Assembly: GCF_051014445.1 (NCBI RefSeq)
Contig: NW_027488377.1
Location: 4,774,001 to 4,838,000, forward strand
Direction of reading: 5' to 3'
DNA: 64,000 nt
Source: Colletes latitarsis
Lineage: Eukaryota > Arthropoda > Insecta > Hymenoptera > Colletidae
The position numbers and the translations under genes were made by a program. The first letter of the stretch is position 1, and each line of letters opens with the position of its first letter. Shown piece after piece: positions 1 through 10,800 of the stretch. The notes beneath the pieces were generated by a model, which saw only the letters and a list, made by a program, of their open reading frames with translations, did no database searches and was not told the DNA's origin.

Positions 1-299
1 TACTACGTGATCCAAATCAGAAAATGCCCAGGATCTGGCCAACAAGTATGCGAAAAATGCGAAAGTACGAGCCAGATGAGGGCAAATCCCAGACCTAACC
101 GAGATATAACCGGCGTTATCCTCTAAAATATTAATCGCAACCAGGTATAATTGACTGTTTCGGTGTGGTACCGCATTGCTATGATGATCCAAACCAGAAA
201 GAGGCCAGGATCTGGCTAACAAGTATGCGAAAAATGCGAAAGTATGAGCCAGATGATAGCAAATACCAGAACTATGCCTGACATAACCAGCTTTATCCT
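1..299. repeat. Tail of a truncated domain A HOR copy
   Basis: This stretch matches 7,570-7,868 base for base wherever compared, including the rarer AAATCAGAAAATGCCC and GGATCTGGCTAAC variants. It is therefore the end of a domain A unit cut by the window edge. Domain A continues to the left of the window. Confidence 0.9.
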
Positions 300-706
300 C
301 TAAAATACGAATCGGAACATGCTTTTAATGACTGTTTCGGTGTGGTAATACATTACTACGAGATCCAAACCAGAAAAATCCCAGGATCGGGCCAACAAGG
401 ATGCGAAAAATGCGAAAGGACGCGCCAGATGAGGGCAAATATCAGACCTTACCGAGACATTACCGGCGTTATCCTCTAAAATATTAATCGCAACCAGGTT
501 CAATTGACTGTTTCGGTGTGGAACCGCATTACTACGTGATCCAAACCAGAAAAAACCCAGGAGCTGTTCAACAAGAATGCGAAAAATGCGAAAGTACGCG
601 CCAGATGAGGGCAAATACCAGACCTAACCGAGACATTACCGGCATTATCCTCTAAAATATTAATCGCAACCAGGTATAATTGACTGTTTCGGTGTGGTAC
701 CGCATT

Positions 707-882
707 ACTACGTGATCCAAACCAGAAAAAGCCCAGGATCGGGCCAACAAGAATGCGAAAAATGCGAAAGTACGAGCCAGATGAGGGCAAATACCAGAAC
801 TATCCCAGACATAACCAGCGTTATCCTCTAAAATATTATTCGCAACCAGGTTTAATTGACTGTTTCAGTCTGGTGCCACATT
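707..882. repeat. Representative 176-bp monomer
   Basis: This unit illustrates monomer anatomy. From its start come the ACTACGTGATCC block, AAACCAG, an A5 tract, and the CCAGGATC core of the dyad region, here the CCCAGGATCGGGCC variant, not the perfect GGCCAG/CTGGCC form. The direct repeat ATGCGAAA follows at 753-760 and 762-769, then GAGCCAGATGAGGGCAAAT, the CCAGACATAACCAGCG region, CTCTAAAATATT, CGCAACCAGGTTTAATTGAC and TGTTTCAGTCTGG before the next unit. Class-defining variable positions include the dyad block, the triplet after CCAGG (TTT, TTC or TAT before AATTGAC), GGTGTGG versus AGTGTGG versus AGTCTGG, and CCGCATT versus CCACATT. A second class replaces ATTAATCGCAACCAGG with ACGAATCGGAACATGC and starts at 302, 3291, 3818, 4345, 4697 and 6108 in the first unit. 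The phase chosen is arbitrary. Confidence 0.9.
753..769. repeat. Direct repeat ATGCGAAA x2 inside the monomer
   Basis: ATGCGAAA occurs at 753-760 and 762-769, nine bases apart, and the pair is kept in most monomers. Variants include ACGCGAAA, GCGAATAATGCG and loss of one T (GAAAAAGCGAAA, giving a 175-bp unit). It may be a relic of a shorter ancestral repeat. Confidence 0.6.
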
Positions 883-906
883 TCTAAGTGGTCCAAGCCA
901 GAAGAA

Positions 907-921
907 GGCCAGGATCTGGCC
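907..921. other. Perfect 6-bp dyad GGCCAG-GAT-CTGGCC (one example of many)
   Basis: GGCCAGGATCTGGCC has perfectly complementary 6-bp arms around GAT. It occurs in a large share of monomers across the window. Others carry altered arms: CCCAGGATCGGGCC, GCCCAGGATCTGGCC, GGATCTGGCTAAC, GGAGCTGTTCAAC, GGCCAGGGTCTGGCC. It could be a binding site for a dimeric protein or merely a cruciform-prone stretch. The sequence alone does not decide. Confidence 0.75.
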
Positions 922-1220
922 AACAAGTATGCGAAAAATGCGAAGGTCCGAGCCAGATGAGGGCAAATACAAGACCTAACCGAGACATAACCGGCGTTAT
1001 CCTCCAAAATATTATTCGCAACCAGGTTCAATTGACTGTTTCGGTGTGGAACCACATTACTACGGGATCCAAACCAGAAAAAACCCAGGATCTGGCCAAC
1101 AACTATGAGAAAAACGCGAAAGTATGAGCCAGATGATTGCAAATACCAGAACTATCCCAGGCATAACCAGCGTTATCCTCTAAAATATTATTCTCATCCA
1201 GGTTTAATTGACTGTTTCGG

Positions 1221-1232
1221 TGTGGTACCACA
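1221..1232. other. Perfect 12-bp palindrome TGTGGTACCACA (example)
   Basis: TGTGGTACCACA equals its own reverse complement and spans the monomer junction region (consensus 163-174). It is present only in monomers reading CCACATT. The frequent CCGCATT monomers break it by one base. Further perfect copies lie at 1,748-1,759, 2,276-2,287 and 3,154-3,165. The alternation of intact and broken sites along the HOR resembles in principle the alternation of CENP-B boxes in primate alpha satellite, although the motif is not a CENP-B box. Confidence 0.75.
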
Positions 1233-2275
1233 TTACTACGTGGTCCAAGCCAGAAAAAGGCCAGGATCTGGCCAACAAGAATGCGAAAAATGCGAAAGGA
1301 CGCGCCAGATGAGGGCAAATATCAGACCTAACCGAGACATTACCGGCGTTATCCTCTAAAATATTAATCGCAACCAGGTTCAATTGACTGTTTCGGTGTG
1401 GAACCGCATTACTACGTGATCCAAACCAGAAAAAACCCAGGAGCTGTTCAACAACTATGAGAAAAACGCGAAAGTACGAGCCAGATGGGGGCAAATCCCA
1501 GACCTAACCGAGACATAACCAGCGTTATCCTCTAAAATATTAATCGCAACCACGTTTAATTGACTGTTTTGGTGTGGTACCTCATTACTACGTGATCCAA
1601 ACCGGAAAGAGGCCAGCATCTGGCCAACAAGAATGCGAAAAAGCGAAAGTACGAGCCAGATGTGGGCAAATCCCTGACGTACCCGAGACATAACCGGCGT
1701 TATCCTCTAAAATATTAATCGCAACCAGGTTTAATTGACTGTTTCAGTGTGGTACCACATTACTACGTGATCCAAACCAGTAAAAGCCCAGGATCTGGCC
1801 AACAAGTAAGCGAAAAACGCGAATGTATGAGCCAGATGATTGCAAATACCAGAACTAACCCAGACATAACCAGCGTTATCCTCTAAAATATTATTCGCAA
1901 TCAGGTTTAATTGACTGTTTCAGTCTGGTGCCACTTTTCTACGTGGTCCAAGCCAGAAGAAGGCCAGGATCTGGCCAACAAGTATGCGAAAAATGCGAAT
2001 GTCCGAGCCAGATGAGGGCAAATACCAGACCTAACCGAGACATAACCGGCGTTATCCTCCAAAATATTAATCGCAACCAGGTTCAATTGACTGTTTCGGT
2101 GTGGAACCACATTACTACGGGATCCAAACCAGAAAAAACCCAGGATCTGGCCAACAACTATGAGAAAAACGCGAAAGTATGAGCCAGATGATTGCAAATA
2201 CCAGAACTATCCCAGGCATAACCAGCGTTATCCTCTAAAATATTATTCTCATCCAGGTTTAATTGACTGTTTCGG

Positions 2276-2287
2276 TGTGGTACCACA
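2276..2287. other. Perfect 12-bp palindrome, second example
   Basis: This is the same TGTGGTACCACA sequence in the matching monomer of the next nested block, 1,055 bp after the copy at 1,221. Conservation of the site between nested blocks follows from duplication and does not by itself show selection. Confidence 0.7.
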
Positions 2288-3290
2288 TTACTACGTGGTC
2301 CAAGCCAGAAAAAGGCCAGGATCTGGCCAACAAGAATGCGAAAAATGCGAAAGGACGCGCCAGATGAGGGCAAATATCAGACCTAACCGAGACATTACCG
2401 GCGTTATCCTCTAAAATATTAATCGCAACCAGGTTCAATTGACTGTTTCGGTGTGGAACCGCATTACTACGTGATCCAAACCAGAAAAAACCCAGGAGCT
2501 GTTCAACAACTATGAGAAAAACGCGAAAGTACGAGCCAGATGGGGGCAAATCCAGACCTAACCGAGACATAACCAGCGTTATCCTCTAAAATATTAATCG
2601 CAACCACGATTAATTGAATGTTTCGGTGTGGTACCGCATAACTACGTTATCCAAACCGGAAAGAGGCCAAGATCTGGCCAACAAGAATGCGAAAAAGCGA
2701 AAGTACGAGCCAGATGTGGGCAAATCCCAGACCTACCCGAGACATTACCGGCGTTATCCTCTAAAATATTAATCGCAACCAGGTTTAATTGACTGTTTCA
2801 GTCTGGTGCCACTTTTCTACGTGGTCCAAGCCAGAAGAAGGCCAGGATCTGGCCAACAAGTATGCGAAAAATGCGAAGGTCCGAGCTAGATGAGGGCAAA
2901 TACCAGACCTAACCGAGACATAACCGGCGTTATCCTCCAAAATATTAATCGCAACCAGGTTCAATTGACTGTTTCGGTGTGGAACCACATTACTACGGGA
3001 TCCAAACCAGAAAAAACCCAGGATCTGGCCAACAACTATGAGAAAAACGCGAAAGTATGGGCCAGATGATTGCAAATACCAGAACTATCCGAGGCATAAC
3101 CAGCGTTATCCTCTAAAATATTATTCTCATCCAGGTTTAATTGACTGTTTCGGTGTGGTACCACATTACTACGTGGTCCAAGCCAGAAAAAGGCCAGGAT
3201 CTGGCCAACAAGAATGCGAAAAATGCGAAAGGACGCGCCAGATGAGGGCAAATATCAGACCTAACCGAGACATTACCGGCGTTATCCTCT

Positions 3291-4344
3291 AAAATACGAA
3301 TCGGAACATGATTTTAATGACTGTTTCAGTGTGGTAGCACATTACTAAGAGATCCAAACCAGAAAAATCCCAGGATCGGGCCAACAAGAATGCGAGAAAC
3401 GCGAAAGTACGAGCCACATGAGGGAAAATCCCAGACCTAACCCAGACATAACCAGCGTTATCCTCTAAAATATTAATCGCAACCACGTTTAGTTGACTGT
3501 TTTGGTGTGGTACCGCATTACTACGTGATCCAAACCGGAAATAGGCCAGGATCTGGCCAACAAGAATGCGAAAAAGCGAAAGTACGAGCCAGATGTGGGC
3601 AAATCCCAGACCTACCCGAGACATAACCGGCGTTATCCTCTAAAATATTAATCGCAACCAGGTTTAATTGACTGTTTCAGTGTGGTACCACATTACTACG
3701 TGATCCAAACCAGTAAAAGCCCAGGATCTGGCCAACAAGAATGCGAAAAATGCGAAAGGACGCGCCAGATGAGGGCAAATATCAGACCTAACCGAGACAT
3801 TACCGGCGTTATCCTGTAAAATACGAATCGGAACATGATTTTAATGACTGTTTCAGTGTGGTAGCACATTACTACGAGATCCAAACCAGAAAAATCCCAG
3901 GATCGGGCCAACAAGAATGCGAGAAACGCGAAAGTACGAGCCACATGAGGGAAAATCCCAGACCTAACCCAGACATAACCAGCGTTATCCTCTAAAATAT
4001 TAATCGCAACCACGTTCAGTTGACTGTTTTGGTGTGGTACCGCATTACTACGTGATCCAAACCGGAAAGAGGCCAGGATCTGGCCAACAAGAATGCGAAA
4101 AAGCGAAAGTACGAGCCAGATGTGGGCAAATCCCAGACCTACCCGAGACATAACCGGCGTTATCCTCTAAAATATTAATCGCATCCAGGTTTAATTGACT
4201 GTTTCAGTGTGGTACCACATTACTACGTGATCCAAACCAGTAAAAGCCCAGGATCTGGCCAACAAGTAAGCGAAAAACGCGAATGTATGAGCCAGATTAT
4301 TGCAAATACCAGAACTAACCCAGACATAACCAGCGTTATCCTCT
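3291..4344. repeat. Tandem three-monomer duplication (527 bp each)
   Basis: The segment 3,291-3,817 is repeated at 3,818-4,344 with an offset of 527 bp (3 x 176 - 1). Both open with AAAATACGAATCGG-AACATGATTTTAATGAC, continue with GGTAGCACATT and pass through the CCACGTTTAGTTG or CCACGTTCAGTTG monomer. The copies are separated by small differences: CTAAGAGATCC against CTACGAGATCC, and CCTCTAAAA against CCTGTAAAA. The pair is reproduced in A2 at 10,861 and 11,388, and again in A3 and A4. Confidence 0.88.
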
Positions 4345-7300
4345 AAAATACTGATCGGAACCAGCTTCTATTGACTGTTTCAGTGTGGTACCACATAACT
4401 ACGTGATCCACACCCGAAAAAGGCCAGGATCTGGCCAACAAGTATGCGAAAAACGTGAAAGTACGAGCCAGATGAGGACAAATCCCAGACCTAACCGAGA
4501 CATAACCGGCGTTATCCCCTAAAATATTAATCGCAACCAGGTTTAATTGACTGTTTCGGTGTGGCACCGCATTACTACGTGATCCAAACTAGAGAAAGGC
4601 CAGGATCTGGCCAACAAGGATGAGAAAAATGCGAATATATGATCCAGATGATTGCAAATACCAGAACTAACCCTGACATAACCAGCGTTATCCTCTAAAA
4701 TACGCATCGGAACATGCTTTTAATGACTGTTTCAGTGTGGTACCACATTACTACGTGATCCAAACCAGAAAAAGCCCAGGATCGGGCCAACAAGAATGCG
4801 AAAAATGCGAAAGTACGAGTCAGATGAGGGAAAATCCCAGACCTAACCGAGACGTAACCGGCGTTATCCCCTAAAATATTAATCGCAACCAGGTACAATT
4901 GACTGTTTGGGTGTGGTACCGCATTGCTACGATGATCCAAACCAGAAAGAGGCCAGGATCTGGCCAACAAGTATGCGAAAAATGCGAAAGTATGAGCCAG
5001 ATGATTGCAAATACCAGAACTAACCCAGACATAACCAGCGTTATCCTCTAAAATATTAATCGCAACCAGGTTTAATTGACTGTTTCGGTGTGGTACTGCA
5101 TTACTACGTGATCCAGACCAGAAAAAGGCCAGGATCTGGCCAACAAGTATGCGCAAAATGCGAAAGTACGAGCCAGATGAGGGCAAATCCCAGACCAAAC
5201 CGAGACATAAACGGCGTTATCCTCTAAAATATTAATCGCAACCAGGTTTAATTGACTGTTTCGGTGTGGTACTGCATTACTACGTGATCCAGACTAGAAA
5301 AAGGCCAGGATCTGGCCAACAAGTATGCGAAAAATGCGAAAGTACGAGCCAGATGAGGGCAAATCCCAAACCAAACGGAGACGTAACCGGCGTTATCCCC
5401 TAAAATATTAATCGCAACCAGGTATAATTGACTGTTTCGGTGTGGTACCGCATTGCTACGATGATCCAAACCAGAAATAGTCCAGGATCTGGCCAACAAG
5501 TATGCGAAAAATGCGAAAGAACGATCCAGATGAGGGCAAATCCCAGGCCTAACCGAGACATAACCGGCGTTATCCTCTAAAATATTAATTGCAACCAGGT
5601 TTAATTAACTGTTTCAGTGTGGTACCACATTACTACGTGATCCGAATCAGAAAATGCCCAGGATCTGGCCAACAAGTATGCGAAAAATGCGAAAGTACGA
5701 GCCAGATGAGGGCAAATCCCAGACCTAACCGAGACATAACCGGCGTTATCCTCTAAAATATTAATCGCAACCAGGTTTATTTGACTGTTTCGGTGTGGTA
5801 ACGCATTACTGCGTGATCCAAACCAGATAAAGCCCAGGATCTGACCAACAAGTATCAGAAGAATGCGAAAGTTCGAGCCAGATGAGGGCAAATCCCAGAC
5901 CTAACCGAGACATAACCGGCGTTATCCTCTAAAATATTAATCGCAACCAGGTATAATTGACTGTTTCGGTGTGGTACCGCATTGCTATGATGATCCAAAC
6001 CTGAAAGAGGCCAGGATCTGGCTAACAAGTATGCGAAAAATGCGAAAGTATGAGCCAGATGATAGCAAATACCAGAACTATGCCTGACATAACCAGCGTT
6101 ATCCTCTAAAATACGAATCGGAACATGCTTTTAATGACTGTTTCGGTGTGGTAATACATTACTACGAGATCCAAACCAGAAAAATCCCAGGATCGGGCCA
6201 ACAAGGATGCGAGAAACGCGAAAGAACGAGCCACATGAGGGAAAATCCCAGACCCAACCGAGACATAACCGGCGTTATCCTCTAAGATATTAATCGCAAC
6301 CAGGTTTATTTGACTGTTTCGGTGTGGTAACGCATTACTACGTGATCCAAACCAGATAAAGCCCAGGATCTGGCCAACAAGTATGCGAAAAATGCGGTAG
6401 TACGATCCAGATGAGGGCAAATCCCAGACCTAACCCAGACAAAACCGGCGTTATCCCCTAAAATATTAATCGCAACCAGGTTTAATTGACTGTTTCGGTG
6501 TGGTACCGCATTGCTACGATGTTCCAAACCAGAAAGAGGCCAGGATCTGGCTAACAAGTATGCGAAAAATGCGAAAGAACGAGCCAGATGAGGGCAAATC
6601 CCAGACCAAGCCGAGACATAACCTGCGTTATCCTGTAAAATATTAATCGCAACCAGGTTTAATTGACTGTTTCGGTGTGGTACCGCATTACTACGTGATC
6701 CAAACCAGAAAAAGGCCAGGATCTGGCCAACAAGAATGCGAGAAACGCGAAAGTACGAGCCACATGGGGGCAAATACCAGACCTAACCCAGACAAAATCG
6801 GCGTTATCCCCTAAAATATTAATCGCAACCAGGTTTAATTGACTGTTTCGGTGTGCTACCGCATTACTACGGGATCCAAACCAGAAAAAACCCAGGATCA
6901 GGCCAACAACTATGAGAAAAACGCGAAAGTATGAGCCAGATGATTGCAAATACCAGAACTATCCCAGGCATAACGAGCGTTATCCTCTAAAATATTATTC
7001 TCATCCAGGTTTAATTGACTGTTTCGGTGTGGTACCACATTACTACGTGGTCCAAGCCAGAAAAAGGCCAGGATCTGGCCAACAAGAATGCGAAAAATGC
7101 GAAAGGACGCGCCAGATGAGGACAAATATCAGACCTAACCGAGACATTACCGGCGTTATCCTCTAAAATATTAATCGCAACCAGGTTCAATTGACTGTTT
7201 CGGTGTGGAACCGCATTACTACGTGATCCAACCCAGAAAAAACCCAGGAGCTGTTCAACAAGAATGCGAAAAATGCGAAAGTACGCGCCAGATGAGGGCA

Positions 7301-7868
7301 AATACCAGACCTAACCGAGACATTACCGGCATTATCCCCTAAAATATTAATCGCAACCAGGTATAATTGACTGTTTCGGTGTGGTACCGCATTGCTACGA
7401 TGATCCAAACCAGAAATAGTCCAGGATCTGGCCAACAAGTATGCGAAAAATGCGAAAGAACGATCCAGATGAGGGCAAATCCCAGGCCTAACCGAGACAT
7501 AACCGGCGTTATCCTCTAAAATATTAAATGCAACCAGGTTTAATTAACTGTTTCAGTGTGGTACCACTATACTACGTGATCCAAATCAGAAAATGCCCAG
7601 GATCTGGCCAACAAGTATGCGAAAAATGCGAAAGTACGAGCCAGATGAGGGCAAATCCCAGACCTAACCGAGACATAACCGGCGTTATCCTCTAAAATAT
7701 TAATCGCAACCAGGTATAATTGACTGTTTCGGTGTGGTACCGCATTGCTATGATGATCCAAACCAGAAAGAGGCCAGGATCTGGCTAACAAGTATGCGAA
7801 AAATGCGAAAGTATGAGCCAGATGATAGCAAATACCAGAACTATGCCTGACATAACCAGCTTTATCCT

Positions 7869-10800
7869 CTAAAATACGAATCGGAACATGCTTTTAATGA
7901 CTGTTTCGGTGTGGTAATACATTACTACGAGATCCAAACCAGAAAAATCCCAGGATCGGGCCAACAAGGATGCGAAAAATGCGAAAGGACGCGCCAGATG
8001 AGGGCAAATATCAGACCTTACCGAGACATTACCGGCGTTATCCTCTAAAATATTAATCGCAACCAGGTTCAATTGACTGTTTCGGTGTGGAACCGCATTA
8101 CTACGTGATCCAAACCAGAAAAAACCCAGGAGCTGTTCAACAAGAATGCGAAAAATGCGAAAGTACGCGCCAGATGAGGGCAAATACCAGACCTAACCGA
8201 GACATTACCGGCATTATCCTCTAAAATATTAATCGCAACCAGGTATAATTGACTGTTTCGGTGTGGTACCGCATTACTACGTGATCCAAACCAGAAAAAG
8301 CCCAGGATCGGGCCAACAAGAATGCGAAAAATGCGAAAGTACGAGCCAGATGAGGGCAAATACCAGAACTATCCCAGACATAACCAGCGTTATCCTCTAA
8401 AATATTATTCGCAACCAGGTTTAATTGACTGTTTCAGTCTGGTGCCACATTTCTAAGTGGTCCAAGCCAGAAGAAGGCCAGGATCTGGCCAACAAGTATG
8501 CGAAAAATGCGAAGGTCCGAGCCAGATGAGGGCAAATACAAGACCTAACCGAGACATAACCGGCGTTATCCTCCAAAATATTATTCGCAACCAGGTTCAA
8601 TTGACTGTTTCGGTGTGGAACCACATTACTACGGGATCCAAACCAGAAAAAACCCAGGATCTGGCCAACAACTATGAGAAAAACGCGAAAGTATGAGCCA
8701 GATGATTGCAAATACCAGAACTATCCCAGGCATAACCAGCGTTATCCTCTAAAATATTATTCTCATCCAGGTTTAATTGACTGTTTCGGTGTGGTACCAC
8801 ATTACTACGTGGTCCAAGCCAGAAAAAGGCCAGGATCTGGCCAACAAGAATGCGAAAAATGCGAAAGGACGCGCCAGATGAGGGCAAATATCAGACCTAA
8901 CCGAGACATTACCGGCGTTATCCTCTAAAATATTAATCGCAACCAGGTTCAATTGACTGTTTCGGTGTGGAACCGCATTACTACGTGATCCAAACCAGAA
9001 AAAACCCAGGAGCTGTTCAACAACTATGAGAAAAACGCGAAAGTACGAGCCAGATGGGGGCAAATCCCAGACCTAACCGAGACATAACCAGCGTTATCCT
9101 CTAAAATATTAATCGCAACCACGTTTAATTGACTGTTTTGGTGTGGTACCTCATTACTACGTGATCCAAACCGGAAAGAGGCCAGCATCTGGCCAACAAG
9201 AATGCGAAAAAGCGAAAGTACGAGCCAGATGTGGGCAAATCCCTGACGTACCCGAGACATAACCGGCGTTATCCTCTAAAATATTAATCGCAACCAGGTT
9301 TAATTGACTGTTTCAGTGTGGTACCACATTACTACGTGATCCAAACCAGTAAAAGCCCAGGATCTGGCCAACAAGTAAGCGAAAAACGCGAATGTATGAG
9401 CCAGATGATTGCAAATACCAGAACTAACCCAGACATAACCAGCGTTATCCTCTAAAATATTATTCGCAATCAGGTTTAATTGACTGTTTCAGTCTGGTGC
9501 CACTTTTCTACGTGGTCCAAGCCAGAAGAAGGCCAGGATCTGGCCAACAAGTATGCGAAAAATGCGAATGTCCGAGCCAGATGAGGGCAAATACCAGACC
9601 TAACCGAGACATAACCGGCGTTATCCTCCAAAATATTAATCGCAACCAGGTTCAATTGACTGTTTCGGTGTGGAACCACATTACTACGGGATCCAAACCA
9701 GAAAAAACCCAGGATCTGGCCAACAACTATGAGAAAAACGCGAAAGTATGAGCCAGATGATTGCAAATACCAGAACTATCCCAGGCATAACCAGCGTTAT
9801 CCTCTAAAATATTATTCTCATCCAGGTTTAATTGACTGTTTCGGTGTGGTACCACATTACTACGTGGTCCAAGCCAGAAAAAGGCCAGGATCTGGCCAAC
9901 AAGAATGCGAAAAATGCGAAAGGACGCGCCAGATGAGGGCAAATATCAGACCTAACCGAGACATTACCGGCGTTATCCTCTAAAATATTAATCGCAACCA
10001 GGTTCAATTGACTGTTTCGGTGTGGAACCGCATTACTACGTGATCCAAACCAGAAAAAACCCAGGAGCTGTTCAACAACTATGAGAAAAACGCGAAAGTA
10101 CGAGCCAGATGGGGGCAAATCCCAGACCTAACCGAGACATAACCAGCGTTATCCTCTAAAATATTAATCGCAACCACGATTAATTGAATGTTTCGGTGTG
10201 GTACCGCATTACTACGTGATCCAAACCGGAAAGAGGCCAAGATCTGGCCAACAAGAATGCGAAAAAGCGAAAGTACGAGCCAGATGTGGGCAAATCCCAG
10301 ACCTACCCGAGACATAACCGGCGTTATCCTCTAAAATATTAATCGCAACCAGGTTTAATTGACTGTTTCAGTCTGGTGCCACTTTTCTACGTGGTCCAAG
10401 CCAGAAGAAGGCCAGGATCTGGCCAACAAGTATGCGAAAAATGCGAAGGTCCGAGCTAGATGAGGGCAAATACCAGACCTAACCGAGACATAACCGGCGT
10501 TATCCTCCAAAATATTAATCGCAACCAGGTTCAATTGACTGTTTCGGTGTGGAACCACATTACTACGGGATCCAAACCAGAAAAAACCCAGGATCTGGCC
10601 AACAACTATGAGAAAAACGCGAAAGTATGGGCCAGATGATTGCAAATTCCAGAACTATCCGAGGCATAACCAGCGTTATCCTCTAAAATATTATTCTCAT
10701 CCAGGTTTAATTGACTGTTTCGGTGTGGTACCACATTACTACGTGGTCCAAGCCAGAAAAAGGCCAGGATCTGGCCAACAAGAATGCGAAAAATGCGAAA

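Larger units (their letters stand above)
852..3290. repeat. Nested sub-repeat inside A1: three related blocks of 6, 5 and about 3 monomers
   Basis: Blocks beginning at 852, 1,907 and 2,785 carry the same monomer succession: first the AGTCTGGTGCCAC type, then GGAACCACATTACTACGGGATCC with CAACAACTATGAG, then TATTATTCTCATCC with GGTACCACATT. The offsets are 1,055 bp (6 monomers minus 1 base) and 878 bp (5 monomers minus 2). The same arrangement occurs in A2 at 8,421, 9,476 and 10,355, and in A3 and A4 at their matching positions. The duplication therefore predates amplification of the long HOR unit. The third block stops at the class-2 monomer at 3,291. Confidence 0.88.
300..7868. repeat. Domain A HOR copy A1 (43 monomers, 7,569 bp)
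   Basis: This copy starts at the class-2 monomer with ACGAATCGGAACATGC followed by GGTGTGGTAATACATT, the same block that opens A2 at 7,869. The distance of 7,569 bp is 43 x 176 + 1. Over the first 6.5 kb A1 and A2 run in parallel with few substitutions. A1 has one base fewer near 2,551 (CAAATCCAGACC against CAAATCCCAGACC), which moves the offset from 7,569 to 7,570. It also has private variants near 2,636 (GCATAACTACGTTATCC) and 3,543. A1 keeps one monomer (about 4,971-5,146) that A2 lacks. Its last part, from about 6,770, differs from A2 and A3 in monomer order: it reuses GGGATCC/CAACAACTATGAG and GAGCTGTTC type monomers. Confidence 0.92.

Noticed and set aside
661..720. Bacterial-type promoter (TATAAT in GGTATAATTG, TTGACT just downstream)
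   Set aside because: The hexamers are in the wrong order for a promoter. No -10-like sequence lies 17 bases after TTGACT, and there is no gene to drive. The array is eukaryotic satellite.
1021..1045. tRNA/SINE-like Pol III boxes: TGGCCAACAAG (A-box-like) and GTTCAATTG (B-box-like)
   Set aside because: Each misses its consensus by one key base. The two lie about 100 bases apart, too far for a tRNA. The B-box-like form exists only in the GGTTCAATTG monomer subset. There is no tRNA fold, tail or target-site duplication.
4695..5198. 167-codon minus-strand frame repeated at 19,483, 28,813 and 58,925
   Set aside because: Its recurrence simply follows the HOR copies. In A2 a one-monomer deletion removes half of it without any sign of constraint. 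It is a chance open frame in repetitive DNA.
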